The notes: generated by a model not told the origin, from the sequence alone. 64,000 nt of DNA from Galeruca laticollis (GCA_963921935.1 OY998175.1:744001-808000); one strand, 5' to 3'. Shown: positions 33,377 through 45,675, counted from the first letter of the stretch. A program made the numbers and translations.

Positions 33377-35820
33377 TACAGGGTGTCCCGGGACTAATGG
33401 GAAAAAAGTCAGGAGAGTATAATATGAGCCAAAATAATGTTAGTACTTCATATAAACTTTTACTATGCAGGCCCTCGTTTTCGAGTTATAGGCCTCCAAA
33501 GTTTTAATTTTGAATTTGGTTTTTATTTTTTGTACTAGTTATTTGATCTTTATAGAATTTACGGCAAAGCTATAATGTAAGTGTATGTTTATTTTGGTAA
33601 GGTAAACAGATTTACAGTAGTGCATTGAAGCCAGGGACGGACTACTCGCAATGGTTAGTGATGCAAAAATTTTGCAGGTATGGCACACCCTGTATGAAAT
33701 TATCGAAATTCACTTCCCCACACATTAAGCTAACGAAAAGATACTCTTGTTGGAATTCGATAAAATAAGCCGTTTGGCTAATATTTACAGTTTTATTAAT
33801 GCACTACGTACAAATCTACCTAACTAACTTATTAATACGATGTCCAGAATTTACTTGCTTTTAATCAAAATTACGAACACAACATTATTAAACCATTAAG
33901 AAAACCTCAAAAAACACAAGTTATAAAACATTAGACTAAAACTAATTCCTAAACAACAACAAAAACTAACGTTATTCTAATAAATGTTCAATATGAGCTC
34001 CTCCCACTTCCACGCACATTCTAAGTCTACGAAGGTTGTTTCTTTGCACTTGAAAGAGTAATCCCACACTATTTCTAATAACATTGCAGTGTAACACAAT
34101 TATGTCTATTAAATCTTGCCTTGTTTGCACAGGTGTTGCGTATACCTCACTTTTGAGATAACCCTAGAGAAAGAAATCCATAGGATTAACGTCTCCTGAT
34201 CGCGGTGGCCATTGAAAAGGGCCTCCACGACCAATCCATCTATTAGGAAGCCTTGTGTGTAAATGCTGTCGTACATCTAAACTGAAATGAGGAGGGGCCC
34301 CATCATGCATGAACCATAAAGTCCTACGAGTTTGTAGTAGCACATCATCAAACAGGTTCCATAACTCATTTTGCAAAAACTCCAAATATCTCTGACCGGT
34401 CAAAGTACCGTCAATAAAGTATGGCTGTATCAAATGATTGCCAACTATTCCTGCCAAACATTAACCATGAATCTATGCTGGATCCTAGTTTGGATAATGC
34501 CATGTGGATTCACATCATCCCATAAATGCATATTATGAGAATTTATGATTCCATCTCTGGTGAAACCCGGTTCGTTCGTAAAGAGAACGTTACTAATAAA
34601 TGTGTTGTCTGCTTGTTGTTGTCGCAGAATCCACTGGCTATACTCAAGTCGAGCAGGATAATCAGCCACTGTCATACGGTGTACTTTTTTCATGTGAAAA
34701 GGATATAACAGCTGTTCTTTTAGGACGCGATGAACAACTGATTTCGAGACGTTATGTTCTCTTGATAATTTTCTAAAACTCGATGGTTCATTATCAACTG
34801 CATTCAACAAGTCTTGTTCAACTGCCACAGTACGTATGCTTCGTACTGGACCTCCTCCAGCTTTTTCTGGCGAAAATCTTCCTAAAATTTAAAATTTTGT
34901 TTTGTATACATGGAAAATCACATTTACTTATTCATACCTGTTTCTCGTAACCTGAGATCAATACGCCCAAACATTCGTCTGTCTGGCAATGCTCTGTTTG
35001 CAAAATGTTCTTCATAAAGCCTTTTGGCCTCTAAACAGTTTCGAGAAGCCAGTCCATACATTAGATGTTTATCTGCGTACTCAATAAAAGCGAATTCTGC
35101 TATTGTAACTGTTAAATTAAGGACTTATGAATTATTGACAAGTACTGACTACGAACTATTCTACACAACGTTTGACAACTAATCCTATGGTAACTAGATA
35201 AACGGTAAAAACACTTTAAAAAGTTTTTACCAACTTTCCAATTAATAAGTCGTTAATGTTTTTCATCTTCTGCTATCGTTAAATTGATTTTTTGTAGTAC
35301 TCTAGGTAAATTTTGGACTTCTATTAAAAGTTAGTTTTACCTCGTTGTGTACTTATAAAAATGGTGAATGCGTAAACTGGTACGTAGTGCATTAATAAAA
35401 CTGTAAATATTAGCCAAACGGCTTATTTTATCGAATTGCAACAAGAGTACCTTTTCGTTAGCTTAATGTGTGGGGAAGTGAATTTCGATAATTTCATACA
35501 GGGTGTGCCGTACCTGCAAAATTTTTGGATCACTAACCATAGCGACTAGTCCGTCCCTGGCTTCAATGCACTACTGTAAATCTGTTTACCTTACCAAAAT
35601 AAACGTACACATACATTATAGCTTTGTCGTAAATTTTATAAAGATCAAATAACTAGTACAAAAAATACAAATAAAAACCAAATTCAAAATTAAAACTTTG
35701 GAGGCCTATAACTCGAAAACGAGGGCCTGCATAGTAAAAGTTTATATGAAGTACTAACATTATTTTAGCTCAGATTATACGCTCCTGACTTTTTTCCCAT
35801 TAGTCCCGGGACACCCTGTA
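33377..35820 (-). mobile_element. Mariner-superfamily transposon with ~435-bp terminal inverted repeats
   Basis: The left inverted repeat is 33377-33810 and the right 35381-35820; they are mirror copies with few differences. Outer ends are TACAGGGTGTCCCGGGAC. TA duplications lie at 33375-33376 and 35821-35822. Inside each arm, about 320 bp from the end, there is a second TACAGGGTGTGCC in opposite orientation (33685-33694 and 35497-35506). Each arm therefore resembles a complete MITE. The transposase gene on the minus strand is between them. Confidence 0.9.
33980..35110 (-). pseudogene. Mariner-like transposase inside the long-TIR element, inactivated
   Basis: Minus strand, two exons. Exon 1 (from about 35110) contains HLMYGLASRNCLEAKRLYEE and RMFGRIDLRLRETG. 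A 56-nt intron (34882-34937, GTATGA...TTTTAG) leads to RFSPEKAGGGPVRS and an HTH-like region (SFRKLSREHNVSKSVVHRVL). The first catalytic position reads VLFTNEPGFT, Asn instead of Asp. One base is missing near 34455, at VNVW/AGIVGNH. The second Asp is in WFMHDGAPPHF, the third in NPMDFFL, 41 residues apart. A Trp codon then became TAG at 34164-34166; sequence continues GYLKSEVY to about 33980. Three independent defects make it inactive. Confidence 0.8.
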
Positions 35821-35839
35821 TATCACTCGGGGATCACCT

Positions 35840-37120
35840 TCACTGTTAATAACTATATCCAATAATCTTCTCGATGGGTAATGAAGATCATCCTCTTACC
35901 TTGTATAATTCAGAAATCAGATGATTGAGGGCACATGAGCGCAAGTTCCCACTGTTCTCGCACCAACAAGTGCAATCAATGTAGCCAATCCACAACTGAT
36001 GAGTTACTGCATTTCTATATCGAGAATGGAATTTTTCCCTCAATAACCCTAGTCGATGTAACTGGTCAAGATGAAATTCTGCTTGACTATCTTCACCGAT
36101 GTTGCGTTGTATAAGATGGAGCTAGTCTTACTTGATAGCTGCCATATGTGAAATCTCTCAAAGCGCGTAAATCTAGTTATCAGATCATCTGATAAGAGTA
36201 TCCATTGACTTCGTCTTCTTTGTAACCGTTATTGATCCACTAGAGCTGAAACAGCATTCGCTTCGTGAGATTTCCGAAGCAGTTTTCTAGCTCCCTCTTC
36301 TGTAACATCTAGTATGAATAGGGGTAAGTGGTATTTATTTATAATTGCTCCAGTGATTACAAGAAAGTCTCGAATGTTCCAAACATTTATATGTGCGTTA
36401 AACAGTTGTGAACGTAGATTTCAAATTCCCATTCCGATCCTCGACAACCCACCCCGATTTTGTCACAAGCCTTGCATCATTAACATCCTCTATTTCAAAT
36501 TGTTTATGCCGGCGTTGGAGGACTGAATGCATTTTGATATTAATCCTAAGCATTTGGAGAATTGGTATAGCATTACAGTATCCTCTGTCTATAATAAATA
36601 TATCTTCATCTTGAAACCAATTACGCATGCCTTCAACATCTCGTTCAAACTCGTGTAATAGAATTTTTGCATCATTGTTCTGAGCATTGGAATTATAGCG
36701 ACCAATAATATTCAAAATATAAACATCGGTTGCGACATACATCGATGGTTTTATTAAATGCCCTTGAATCAACTATAAGACTGAAGAAGCACGCTACAGC
36801 AGGGGCTTTGCTCAATACCTAAATAGGTGCAATCATTGAAATTGGTCTTATATGCCTGTTAATATGCTCATCTCGACCATCCAATATTTCACGAACAAAT
36901 CGTCCTATTAACGACTGATACCCACCTCATACTGGTTTGGTGTGATGGATAATTGAAGATGGGTGCCACTAGTTCATCACTGGACGAATTCCAGGACGAT
37001 CGTTTTTTGAAATATAACTCAATTTTTCAATGACAGGTATTGGATTACAACCGTCTTTGTCGGTTATAGTTTTGAATATTGATCTTCGGATCTAATGCGA
37101 AACATTCTTTCACTAATATA
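35840..37120 (-). pseudogene. DDE transposase remnant (DDE_Tnp_4-like) with C-terminal CxC...CxxxH
   Basis: A 124-codon minus-strand frame (36398-36772) reads KPSMYVATDVYILNIIGRY, NNDAKILLHEFERDVEGMRN and FQDEDIFIIDRGYCNAIPIL. The TD and IIDRGY blocks look like the first two catalytic Asp sites of DDE_Tnp_4-type transposases, found as repeated genes in many insects. Downstream pieces continue with stops: NVWNIRDFLVITGAIINKYH, then near 35950 a CTCWCENSGN...CALNH stretch, like the SWIM-type zinc module ending such proteins. Superfamily (Harbinger, Kolobok or other) is not settled. Confidence 0.55.
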
Positions 37121-37504
37121 CGACTTGAACAGTAAGTTGTATTGTTGTGGGAGAAGTTGTTTAAGCTTGTGTTCGAGTCCTTAGTGCCAGACTTTGTCGA
37201 ATGCCTGGGCTACGTCCAAGGACATTGCTGAACATATCTTATTTTCTTCTAGTCGATCAGTAAGTCTATGCACTTTATCTATTCTAAACCCAAACCGATG
37301 TATGGGAATCATGCATTTGGCTTCAAAATAATGGGTTTGAGCTTTTTTAAAATTTCTTGATATAATGGATAGTAATGATGACACCTCGTTGACAGGTTTC
37401 CCAGGTTTCAGAATCAAGATGACCTCTGCTATTCTCCAGGTAGGTACATGTTTTATTAAACAATTAAATAAGTGATTTTCTTGATAACCTTCCCTTATTT
37501 GAAT
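37120..37504 (-). pseudogene. LINE reverse-transcriptase fragment (I/Jockey-like)
   Basis: The minus-strand frame 37181-37540 has VPTWRIAEVILILKPGKPVN, LLSIISRNFKKAQ and MIPIHRFGFRIDKVHRLTD. It ends with ICSAMSLDVAQAFDKVWH, which carries the first catalytic Asp of the reverse transcriptase. P-x2-W-x2-A-x-V-x-KPGK and DVAQAFDKVWH are standard for this LINE group. A few residues are lost (S-LLSIIS for the usual YRPISLL). Upstream it abuts a mariner remnant. Confidence 0.7.
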
Positions 37505-38096
37505 GTCAGCAGATATGGATCCAGCAGGATGGTGACCCACGTCACAATAGATTAGATGTACGCCAATACATTGAAAATGTTTTCAATTGAAGAGTTTTTA
37601 ATCGTTTTTTGGAAATTTCTTGTCCTTCTTGGTCTCCAGATTTAATCCCACTCGATTTTTCCTTGTGGGGTTACTTAAAGCTAAAGGTTTCATTTTGTAA
37701 TCGAACAGTTATATGTATGATCAGAGATGGAGGATATGTGAAGCCATTAGTAAATTGAGGATCGAGATTGTTAATTAGTATTTATTATAACAAAACAATG
37801 TGCAAACTTACATATTGAAAATATTTTTTAATGTAAATAAACAATGTCGAATATTTGAAAGTTAATTTTAATTCTAAACATATTTTTTTATATAATAATT
37901 TTCGATATAGTCAAAAATAAAGATACTTTACTCTTGAGCAAAATTAACATTTTTTGACCAACCTCGTATACGACATCTAAATTTTGATATCTGATGATTG
38001 CATTGTAGGTTTTGGACGATGCAGAACTTTTTATAAAGAATAACTTTTTTTCGAAAACTTATTAATAAAAAAGTTTCCCATATGCCGCACACTGTA
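37505..38096 (+). mobile_element. Mariner remnant: transposase C-terminus plus terminal repeat
   Basis: + strand. 37514-37700 reads IWIQQDGDPRHNRLDVRQYI, then with a stop SWSPDLIPLDFSLWGYLKLK, giving the second and third catalytic Asp. The 3' untranslated part ends at CACACTGTA (38096) before TA. The last 240 bp are the inverted counterpart of 14454-14695. The 5' half is missing. Confidence 0.7.
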
Positions 38097-38099
38097 TAT

Positions 38100-39239
38100 T
38101 CTTGCAACACATTTTTCATTTAATGTGCTCGAACAATGTAAAGAAAATTATGGCAGCACTTTGAGCATTTGTGGCGGCACTAGTGAAACCAAAAATGTTC
38201 ATACCAAACACGATATTCATTTGCGATTATTTTCAGTGCAGCTTATCTTGGCAAATTGTAGAAGCTCCCCCCTTTTCTGAATTATTACTAGTGTTACGCT
38301 CCCTAGCGGCCATGCTACGAACTTGTGAATATTTTCCAGAGGTTTCTCTTTGTCACATTTATTGTAAATATTTTTTTCCCAAATCTATACGGTGAACGGT
38401 TCCTGAGATACAGCCACGCTTACTTCGCTCAGTTGGCCACCCTGTACAAATTTTTCCCTTAGGTTGTACGACAAATAATTTCTGAGATACAGTATTGTTT
38501 TCTTTTTAATCTATTTTTGAAATAAATACAATTTAGTTTTTGCATTAAACTCTCCATCACTGTATTTTTCTAAAATAGCAGTATTTTCATGAATTTATAA
38601 TAAATACAATGAAAGTAATAATCAATGTTGATTAATATAAATCTAATTTTTCTAAAACTATTCTTTTTAAAATATGTATATTAGTAGTACAGTACCGTAA
38701 AAAAATGTTAAATTACATGTAATTTCCTCTAACAGTCATAAATAATTATCCACGTTGATGATAATTTGTTTTTTTTATACTACGATTGCTTGTGTATAAT
38801 ATAAATATCCATGTCTATTAAAAAAATTACATCTTATTTAACTAAAAAGCTCTATTATTATTTACGTATTGTGATTTCGGCGATATTATTATTAATAAAA
38901 AAGGAAATAACAGTTTTATTAACTATATTATTTTCTCAAGATAAATGGTTGAATTAGATTCCGATATAATGCAACATACTGTAGAATGGTTACCACGATG
39001 GTGGAAAACAATAATATTATAAGCTGAATTCACGGAACAGTGAATAATAATAAAACAATAAAAAAATCATGAAATAGTGGTGAGTTACCTAACTGGGCAT
39101 ATTAAAAAACAAGAAATATCCAGAAATGAATTCTATGCTGAGTTACGTAACTGAGCACGTTAACAGGTTTTTGTGAAGGAAAATCGCAAATGGTGATTTA
39201 TTTAAAATTTTTAAATGGGTGATTGGAAATTAGTAAAAT
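38100..39239. other. Non-coding AT-rich DNA
   Basis: Contains an isolated MITE-like end (ccaccctgtacaaatt, about 38439) with ctgagatacag on both sides. Otherwise AT-rich with nothing supportable. Confidence 0.45.
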
Positions 39240-41225
39240 TTTAGCCGATTTTTAGAAGTCCGCCACAACATATTTTCAGTTTTTTGATGTCTTTCGAAAT
39301 TTTTGAAGTCTTTTAAAGTTTTTCAAAGTACACAACGAAACATTGAGGCCCCCCTTTAAAGATGTTTTAAACTTTTTTGGACGTCTTTTAGAGTTCTTCA
39401 CAACCCTTTCAAAGTCTTTTAAATTTTAAAGTATTTCCAAGTTTTTTCAAGTCTTTTAAAATGATTTGAAGTAATTCCAAGTTTTTTGAAATCTCTTGTA
39501 GTTTTTTGCAGTCTTTTGAAGTATTTCAAAGTTATTTGAAGTGTTTTGGAGTCTTTAAAAGTCCTTCAAAATGTCTTAAAGTCGTTTGGAGTCCTCTAAA
39601 ATATTTTGATTTCTTCGAAACTCATATTTTGAAGTTTCCTCAAGTCTCTTAGAGCCTTCTGAAGTCTTTTAAAGTTTCTTGACGTCATTATAAGTTTTCT
39701 GATGTATTATGAGATCAAATTTTTGAGTCTCTTGAAGTTTTTTTGAAGTCTTCTCAAGTCTTTAGCAGTATTTTAAGTCATTTGGAGTCTTTAGAAATCT
39801 TTCCAAGTTGTTTGGAGACCTCCAAAATTAAAATTTTTTGATATCTTAAACACTCATATTTTGAAGTCTTCTCAAGTCTCTTAGAGCTGTCTGAAGTCTT
39901 TTAGAGTCTTTTGAAGTTTCCTGACGTCATTTGAAGTCATTAAAAGTTTTCTGATGTATTTTGAGATCAAATTTTGAAGTTTACGCGAAGTCTTCTCAAG
40001 TCTATTAAAGTCATTTAAGTCTTTTGGAGTATTTTGAAATCTTTCGAAATATCTTGAAGTTGTTTGGAGTTTTCCGAAATCTTTTGATATCTTCGAAACT
40101 CATATTTTGAAGTCTTCTCAAGTCTCTCAGAGCCTTTTGAAGTCTTTTAGAGTCTTTTTAACGTTTTTTGAAGTCATTAAAAGTTTTCTGATGTACTCTG
40201 AGATCATATTTCGAAGTCTTCTCAAGTGTTTTGAAGTGTTTTGGGGTCTTTAGAAATCTCTTGAAGTATCTTCAAGCCTTATGGAGTTTTTAAAACACTT
40301 TTGGCATCGTCGGAATTTATATTTTAAAGTCTAAAGTACCTTAGAGTCTTCTGAAGTCTTTTAGAGTATTTTTAAATTACTTGACGTCGTCTGAAGTAAT
40401 TAAAAGTTTTATGATGTATTCTAAGATCAAATTTTGAAGTCTTCTCAAGTTTTTAAAAATCTTTTGAATTCTTTTGGAGACTATTCAAGTGTTTTGAAGC
40501 CTTTTGGAACCCTTTAAAGTCTTTCGATATTCTCTGGATTCATATTTGAAATACGTCTTTTGAGTCATTTAAATCTTTTTGAAGAATTTTGAACTCTTTT
40601 GGAGCCTTTAGAAGTCTTTTGAAATATCCTGAAATCTTTTGGAGTCCTTTAAAGAAAGTCTTTATATCATCTGAATTCTATTCTCTTAGAGCCATTTGAA
40701 GTCTTTTAGTGTTCTTTGATGTCTCTTGATATCATATTTTGAAATTTATTGAAGTTTTTACAAATATTTTAAGTCCTCTGAAGTATTTTGGAGTCCTATA
40801 AAGTGTTTTGATATCTTCGGAATTCATATTTTGAAGTTTTCTCAAGTCTCTTAGAGCTTTCTGAACTATTTTACAGACTTTTGAAGTTTATTGATGTCGT
40901 TTGAAGTCATTAAAAGTTTTTTTTATGTATTCTGAGATCAGATTTAGAGGTTTTTTGAAGTTTTAAAAAACTTTTGGAGTCTTTAGAAGTCTTTCGAAAT
41001 ATTCTGAAGTCTTTTGTAGTTCTGTAAAGTCTTTATCATCTGAATTCTAGTTTAAAGCCTTCTCTTCGACCCATTTGAAGTATTTTAGAGTCCTTTAATG
41101 TCTCTTGATTTCATATCTTGAAATCTATTGAAGTTTTTTGAAGTCATCACAACTATTTTAAGTCTTTTGAAGGATTTTTGAGTCTTTAGAAATCTTTCGA
41201 AATCTTTTCAAGCCTTTTGGAGTCC
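39240..41225. repeat. Degenerate minisatellite of ~11-bp GAAGTCTTTT units with higher order
   Basis: About 2 kb built almost wholly from variants of TTTTGAAGTCT, TTTGGAGTCTT and CTTTCGAAATAT. A longer pattern is layered on it: the landmark (G)AA(A/T)(C/T)TCATATTTTGAAGT followed by CTTCTCAAGTCTCTTAGAGC recurs at about 39617, 39848, 40097, 40315, 40818 and others, roughly 220-250 bp apart, some shortened. GATGTATTxTGAGATCA is a second landmark. Further pieces of the same array are at 41745-41985, 42719-42800 and 45460-45675, so a once-longer array has been split by three insertions. No open frame survives. Confidence 0.85.
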
Positions 41226-41740
41226 TTTTTTTGGGGTGGATCAATCCGCGTTTTCCTCTTTAGAGTTTCTCTGTCAATGTTCTCCATAGTTTCCTATCCT
41301 AAACATTGTCCTTCCATCCTCCAATTCCGGCTCTTGTCATATCTTCCTTCACCTGTTCCAGCCATTTTATTCTAGGTCTACCCCTTCGTTTTCTTCCCCC
41401 AGGATCCCATTGTGTCATTTGCAGTGTTATTTCTTGTTCTTCTGCTCTATATATGTGTCCCAGCCATTTCATTCTTTGCCTCTTTATTTTCCTTACTATG
41501 TCCTCTCCTTCCAGTTCTTGTTCTATTTCATAGTTCATTCTTTGTCTGTACTCATTATCTCTCATTTTGATTGGTCCTAGTATTATCCTCATTATCTTTC
41601 TTTCTATTATTCTCAAGTCTTCTTCATCCTTTTTAGTCAGTGTCATTGTTTCAGCAGCATACAGCAGGACGGGTCTTATTAGCACTTTATAAATATTGAT
41701 TTTGTTTTGTCTCGAGAGTAATTTGCTTTAGAAAAGTGTT
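41226..41740 (-). pseudogene. LINE ORF2 C-terminal fragment inserted in the minisatellite
   Basis: 128-codon minus-strand frame (41299-41685): LIRPVLLYAAETMTLTKKDE, IIERKIMRIILGPIKM, RMKWLGHIYRAEE, RKRRGRPRIKWLEQVKEDMT and AGIGGWKDNV. These are the post-RT blocks of widespread insect LINEs; a short 3' tail to about 41226 follows. The fragment is intact as a frame but has no reverse transcriptase. Confidence 0.75.
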
Positions 41741-41985
41741 TATTTGCATGGTAAGCTCTATTTGAATACTTCTCGAGTCTCTCAGAGACTTTTGAAGTCT
41801 CGTAGAGTTTCTTGACGACTTTCAAAGCTTTTTGATAAATTCTGAGATCATATTTTGAATTATTTTGAAGCCTTCTCCATGTTTTTGAGGTATTATGAAC
41901 TTTTTTGTAGCCTATAGAAGTCTTTCGAAATATCTTGAAGTTTTTTGGAGTCCTTCAAGGTCTTTTTTTATAATTCGCGTATAAA

Positions 41986-42718
41986 AGACACTCCATTATA
42001 ACATTGTTTACAGTGTCACAATGAAGCTCTTTGAACACTGTTATAGTAATTTTTAGTGTACAATTGGTTATATTTTTATTTGACATTTGACTTTAACATT
42101 GACACAAATTATAAATAAAATGGTCTAGCGTTGTTTTAGCTAGCAAATTATTATATTAAAGGTAAATTAGAATGATTTATATTTTAAAAATATTACGCTA
42201 ACGTTTATTTACCAATGATTTGTCAATTGTTTATTTTTATATTGTATAGAATCAATATATAAGTATACAAAACGTTCGATTTTTGGGATAAATGACCAGA
42301 TATGTATGTGAAGATGTATTAGGTAATGAAATAATTCAGTTCATGATATAATATAAATAGATCGCAAGAGCATATACGAAGAAGCTCTTTTTTAAAGAAA
42401 TAATCATCTTCTTTTTGCTTAAATGAAAGTTTGTTTACAATTTACACAATTATTCGGTTATCATATGTCAAAAGTCAGAAGTGCTGAATAAAGCCATCTG
42501 TGATCTGACCAATTAGGAATCTACAGAATTGCCTACAGAGTTTAAAAACAGGGATTATATGAAATTCTATTTTATTTAAATAATTAAATGAATGCGAATT
42601 ATAAAAAATATTGTGTAAAACTTGTGCCACAATGACTTTCTGTAGTACTCGTGATTTCACTTCACTCGTACTACAAAACGAGTTATTGTGACACTTGTTT
42701 TACAAATAACTATAATAT
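41986..42718. mobile_element. Possible MITE inserted in the minisatellite
   Basis: Left ATTATAACATTG...AGTGTCACAATGA (about 41995-42022) and the inverted right ATTATAGTTATT...AGTGTCACAATAA (42679-42716) are imperfect partners. Minisatellite sequence resumes on both sides. A 33-bp near-palindrome built on GTAGTAC lies at 42642-42674. No coding motif; the minus-strand frame 42475-42660 is unassigned. Confidence 0.4.
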
Positions 42719-43371
42719 CTTCTGAATTCATATTTTAAAATCTTCTTAAATCTTTTAAAGCCATTTAAACTCTTTTAGGGTCGTTTGAATCTTTTAAAGT
42801 CTTCTATAGTCCGTTTTTAAAAGGCATGGAGTAATAAAAGCTCATTAGGTATGCAAAACCGATACAGGGTGTATAATAAAATATCTCCGAAGTTTATCTA
42901 ATTTTGTACTAAAATTTCTCATTTGTTACGAATTTCAGGTAGACACCCCGTAACTCTGTATTCGGTTGGGTCGCCTATTGTATCGAAAGGGTCGCTCTAT
43001 TGTATTTGAATGAACAAATAACCAATTTAATCCTCAGAGGCGTGCAATCAGGACAAAACAAACTTGGTAAATGAATATGAAGGCACTATGAAATGATAAT
43101 TACGAAAACTATTCAAAAGAGTTCACAATATCGATTCAATAAAAACACATTTTTTTGTGTTCCTATGAATAAACAATGAACATAAAATATTATATAAAAA
43201 ATAGCAAATTTTTTTGCAGTAGGTATCAACTTTACTACTAATATACCGTTTACAATAGGAGAGGAAAAAAGAAAAATACAGGAATAAAGTACGAATTAAT
43301 GTAATATTTATAAAAAAAAGTCTAACAAATAATAGTAATAACTAACACAAAAACTAGTCTATATATCAGAA

Positions 43372-44706
43372 TCAGACGATTCCATTATTAACATTGATTA
43401 TAAATGGTTCAATTATGTGTTCACTTATATGATCCATTTCCCACATATTTAGTTCTTCTTGTATCACGTGTACAACACATTTCTTCCAGTTTTCTTTGGT
43501 TACGTTACCTAACGCGTCTTCGAATAAAACTTTTACGTCACTCATTTTGAATGTCGTATTCTTTCTTGAAACTTCCCCTTTCACTTGGGCCCATATTAAT
43601 TATATGGGATTGAGTTGACAGTGATAAGGAGGAAGCCTCAGCACCGTTATACAACGCGCTTTTGCCATTTGATCTACAACGTATCTACTATATTTGTGTT
43701 TATGTGAATTGGCCAGTTGCAAGAGCTCATTTTTCAGCGGGTTATCTGGGCATTCAATATTTTTCGAGGTTAGCCAATCGTGGATATCTTGTTTACGCCA
43801 TGCAGTTGAAGGTAATTTCTCCACAAACCTGGAGTGATAACTTGCGTTATCCATAACAATGACTGAGCCCGTTGGAATTAGATCTAACATTTGTGAGAAA
43901 TATTTTTCGAAAACGTCTGCATCCATATCTTCATGATAATCTCCGGTTTGCTTCGACTCAAAGCACAACAATCCACCTTTAACAAAACCTTCGGCACTTC
44001 CGATATGAGTAATGATGAGTCGACGTCCTTTTCCTGCTGGTGGATTGAGGCCTGTTGACCACCCTTCAAGAGCTGCCTGCCTCCGACTTTTGACATTCGT
44101 GTCTTGCCAAAACATTGAAACAGTATGACCTTCATTTAACCAAGTCTCATCCAAATAATAAATTCGTTTTTGATCTAGTCGTGCTTTCCGAATATTGCGC
44201 AAATAACTCCTCCTCCAAATGACAATGTCGTCTCTATCAATCAACATTGCGTTCCCATAATTTTTTTTATATTCAAATCCAAGTTCCTTCAAAATTTTCC
44301 ATAATGTACTTCGAGACATTTTCGGAAAATCTGAATCTTCTTGAACCGAAGCCATAATTTTGGAGAGAGTTGGGATCTCTTTTCTAAAGAAAAAAGCATG
44401 CACCTTACTCCTTATTCCATTCTTCAAGTCGTCATCCATTTCAAGTTTGAGTCGGCCTGGGGACTTTGCTGGAGCTGTGATGTTTCCATTTTTTTTCTCC
44501 TTCATTAAATTATAAATTGTTGTTTTTGAAACACCCATCATTGTTGCAGTAATCTCCACAGTTTCATCAACACTTCCTGTCAAATTCATGATTTTTCTTC
44601 TAATTTCTTCGTTCTTCAACGAGGAATAGCAATTTAATATCAGATTTTTTTCGTTCAGTGACAATGGGCCAACTTTAGGTCGCTTAGATGGTGATAAATC
44701 TTCCAT
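43372..44706 (-). pseudogene. DD82E transposase, copy A: one in-frame stop at the catalytic Glu
   Basis: Starts MEDLSPSKRPKVGPLSLNEK at 44706 and is open for 368 residues to a TAA at 43600-43602, then continues in the same frame to 43372. Homologous throughout to copy B (58613-59968). An HTH region (TMMGVSKTTIYNLMKE) is followed by the catalytic domain: IYYLDETWLNEGHTVS (first Asp) and SVIVMDNASYHSRFVEK (second Asp). PPYHCQLNPI then stops exactly where copy B has the Glu of NPIELIW; GAA has become TAA. After it LIWAQVKGEVSRKNTTF is intact. No other disablement seen, so inactivation is probably recent. Confidence 0.85.
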
Positions 44707-44759
44707 ATCTGGTCGAATTTGGTTGGAACACTATATAGTTGGAAGGTGTAGTTAGGTGT

Positions 44760-45400
44760 TTGTCTCGTGTGATGAGAAGAGAACTTGTATAGATGAACAA
44801 AAATAAACACCAGTTAACAATAACGGTAAAAAATAATAACAAATAACAGTAATAATAGGGAAATCAATCAACACAGCAGTTTCTCCAGAACAGATGAACT
44901 GTAAATTGAAAATATTCAACCTTTCCGCTACTTTTATAGTTGAAAAGTTCTAGTAAGTACATTGTATTATGGGGGCATTTTCTTAGAACTGAAAAGACTA
45001 TATTTCACAATAATAGAACCATTTTTGAGCTACCTGTTTGTAAAGTTTCTTCAATTACCTGCTAATTGGGTGAAATAATCGGCAAATGGGGTTGGATTGG
45101 ATATATAGGTATATGTATTTGTATAAAATTTTTATTAACATTTATTTTATTATTTATTGTATGTAGGATTATAACTACCTGGAGCTTAGTGGAGGGACTC
45201 GTCTACGCCCTTTTATACATAATAATAAATTTTCTGGAAAATTGATGTCATTGATATAATCCACAGTTTATTATATTATTGATAATTTGAAATTTCATTT
45301 TAAATGATATTACAAAACGGTTATTTTCGGAAATGAGATAATTTTAGAAGCCTTAACTCTTTTTAAATGACTAAATGTGGTAGACTAAATGTGGTACGCC
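44760..45400. other. 5' untranslated part of Sailor copy A
   Basis: Sequence between transposase start and right inverted repeat; AT-rich, no gene. Confidence 0.5.
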
Positions 45401-45459
45401 TATGGTTCCGGCCAAAATGAGTGATTTATTACTCCATACCTTTTAAAAACGGAGTATAA

Positions 45460-45675
45460 AGACTATTGATGTCTTCTGATTTCATATTTTGAAATCTATT
45501 AAAGCTTTTTGAAGTCTTTTAAAATCTTTTGAAAACTTTTAAAATATTTTGATGTCTTCTGAGATCATATTTTAAAGTCTTTTCAACTTTTTTGAAATAT
45601 TCTCTCAAGTATTTTGACGTATTTTAAAGTCTTTTGAAATATCTTGAAGCGTTTTGGTGTCCTTTAACTACAGTT
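45460..45675. repeat. Minisatellite continuation after Sailor copy A
   Basis: GATGTCTTCTGA, TTTTGAAGTCTTTTAAAAT and similar units, same pattern as 39240-41225. Confidence 0.8.

Larger units (their letters stand above)
42807..45456 (-). mobile_element. Sailor-type (DD82E) Tc1/mariner transposon, copy A
   Basis: Left TAGTCCGTTTTTAAAAGG and right inverted TACTCCGTTTTTAAAAGG, both continuing xATGGAGTAATAAA: 32 bp with two mismatches. TA duplications at 42805-42806 and 45457-45458. Minisatellite resumes at once on both sides. 2650 bp with one transposase gene on the minus strand. Confidence 0.85.
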
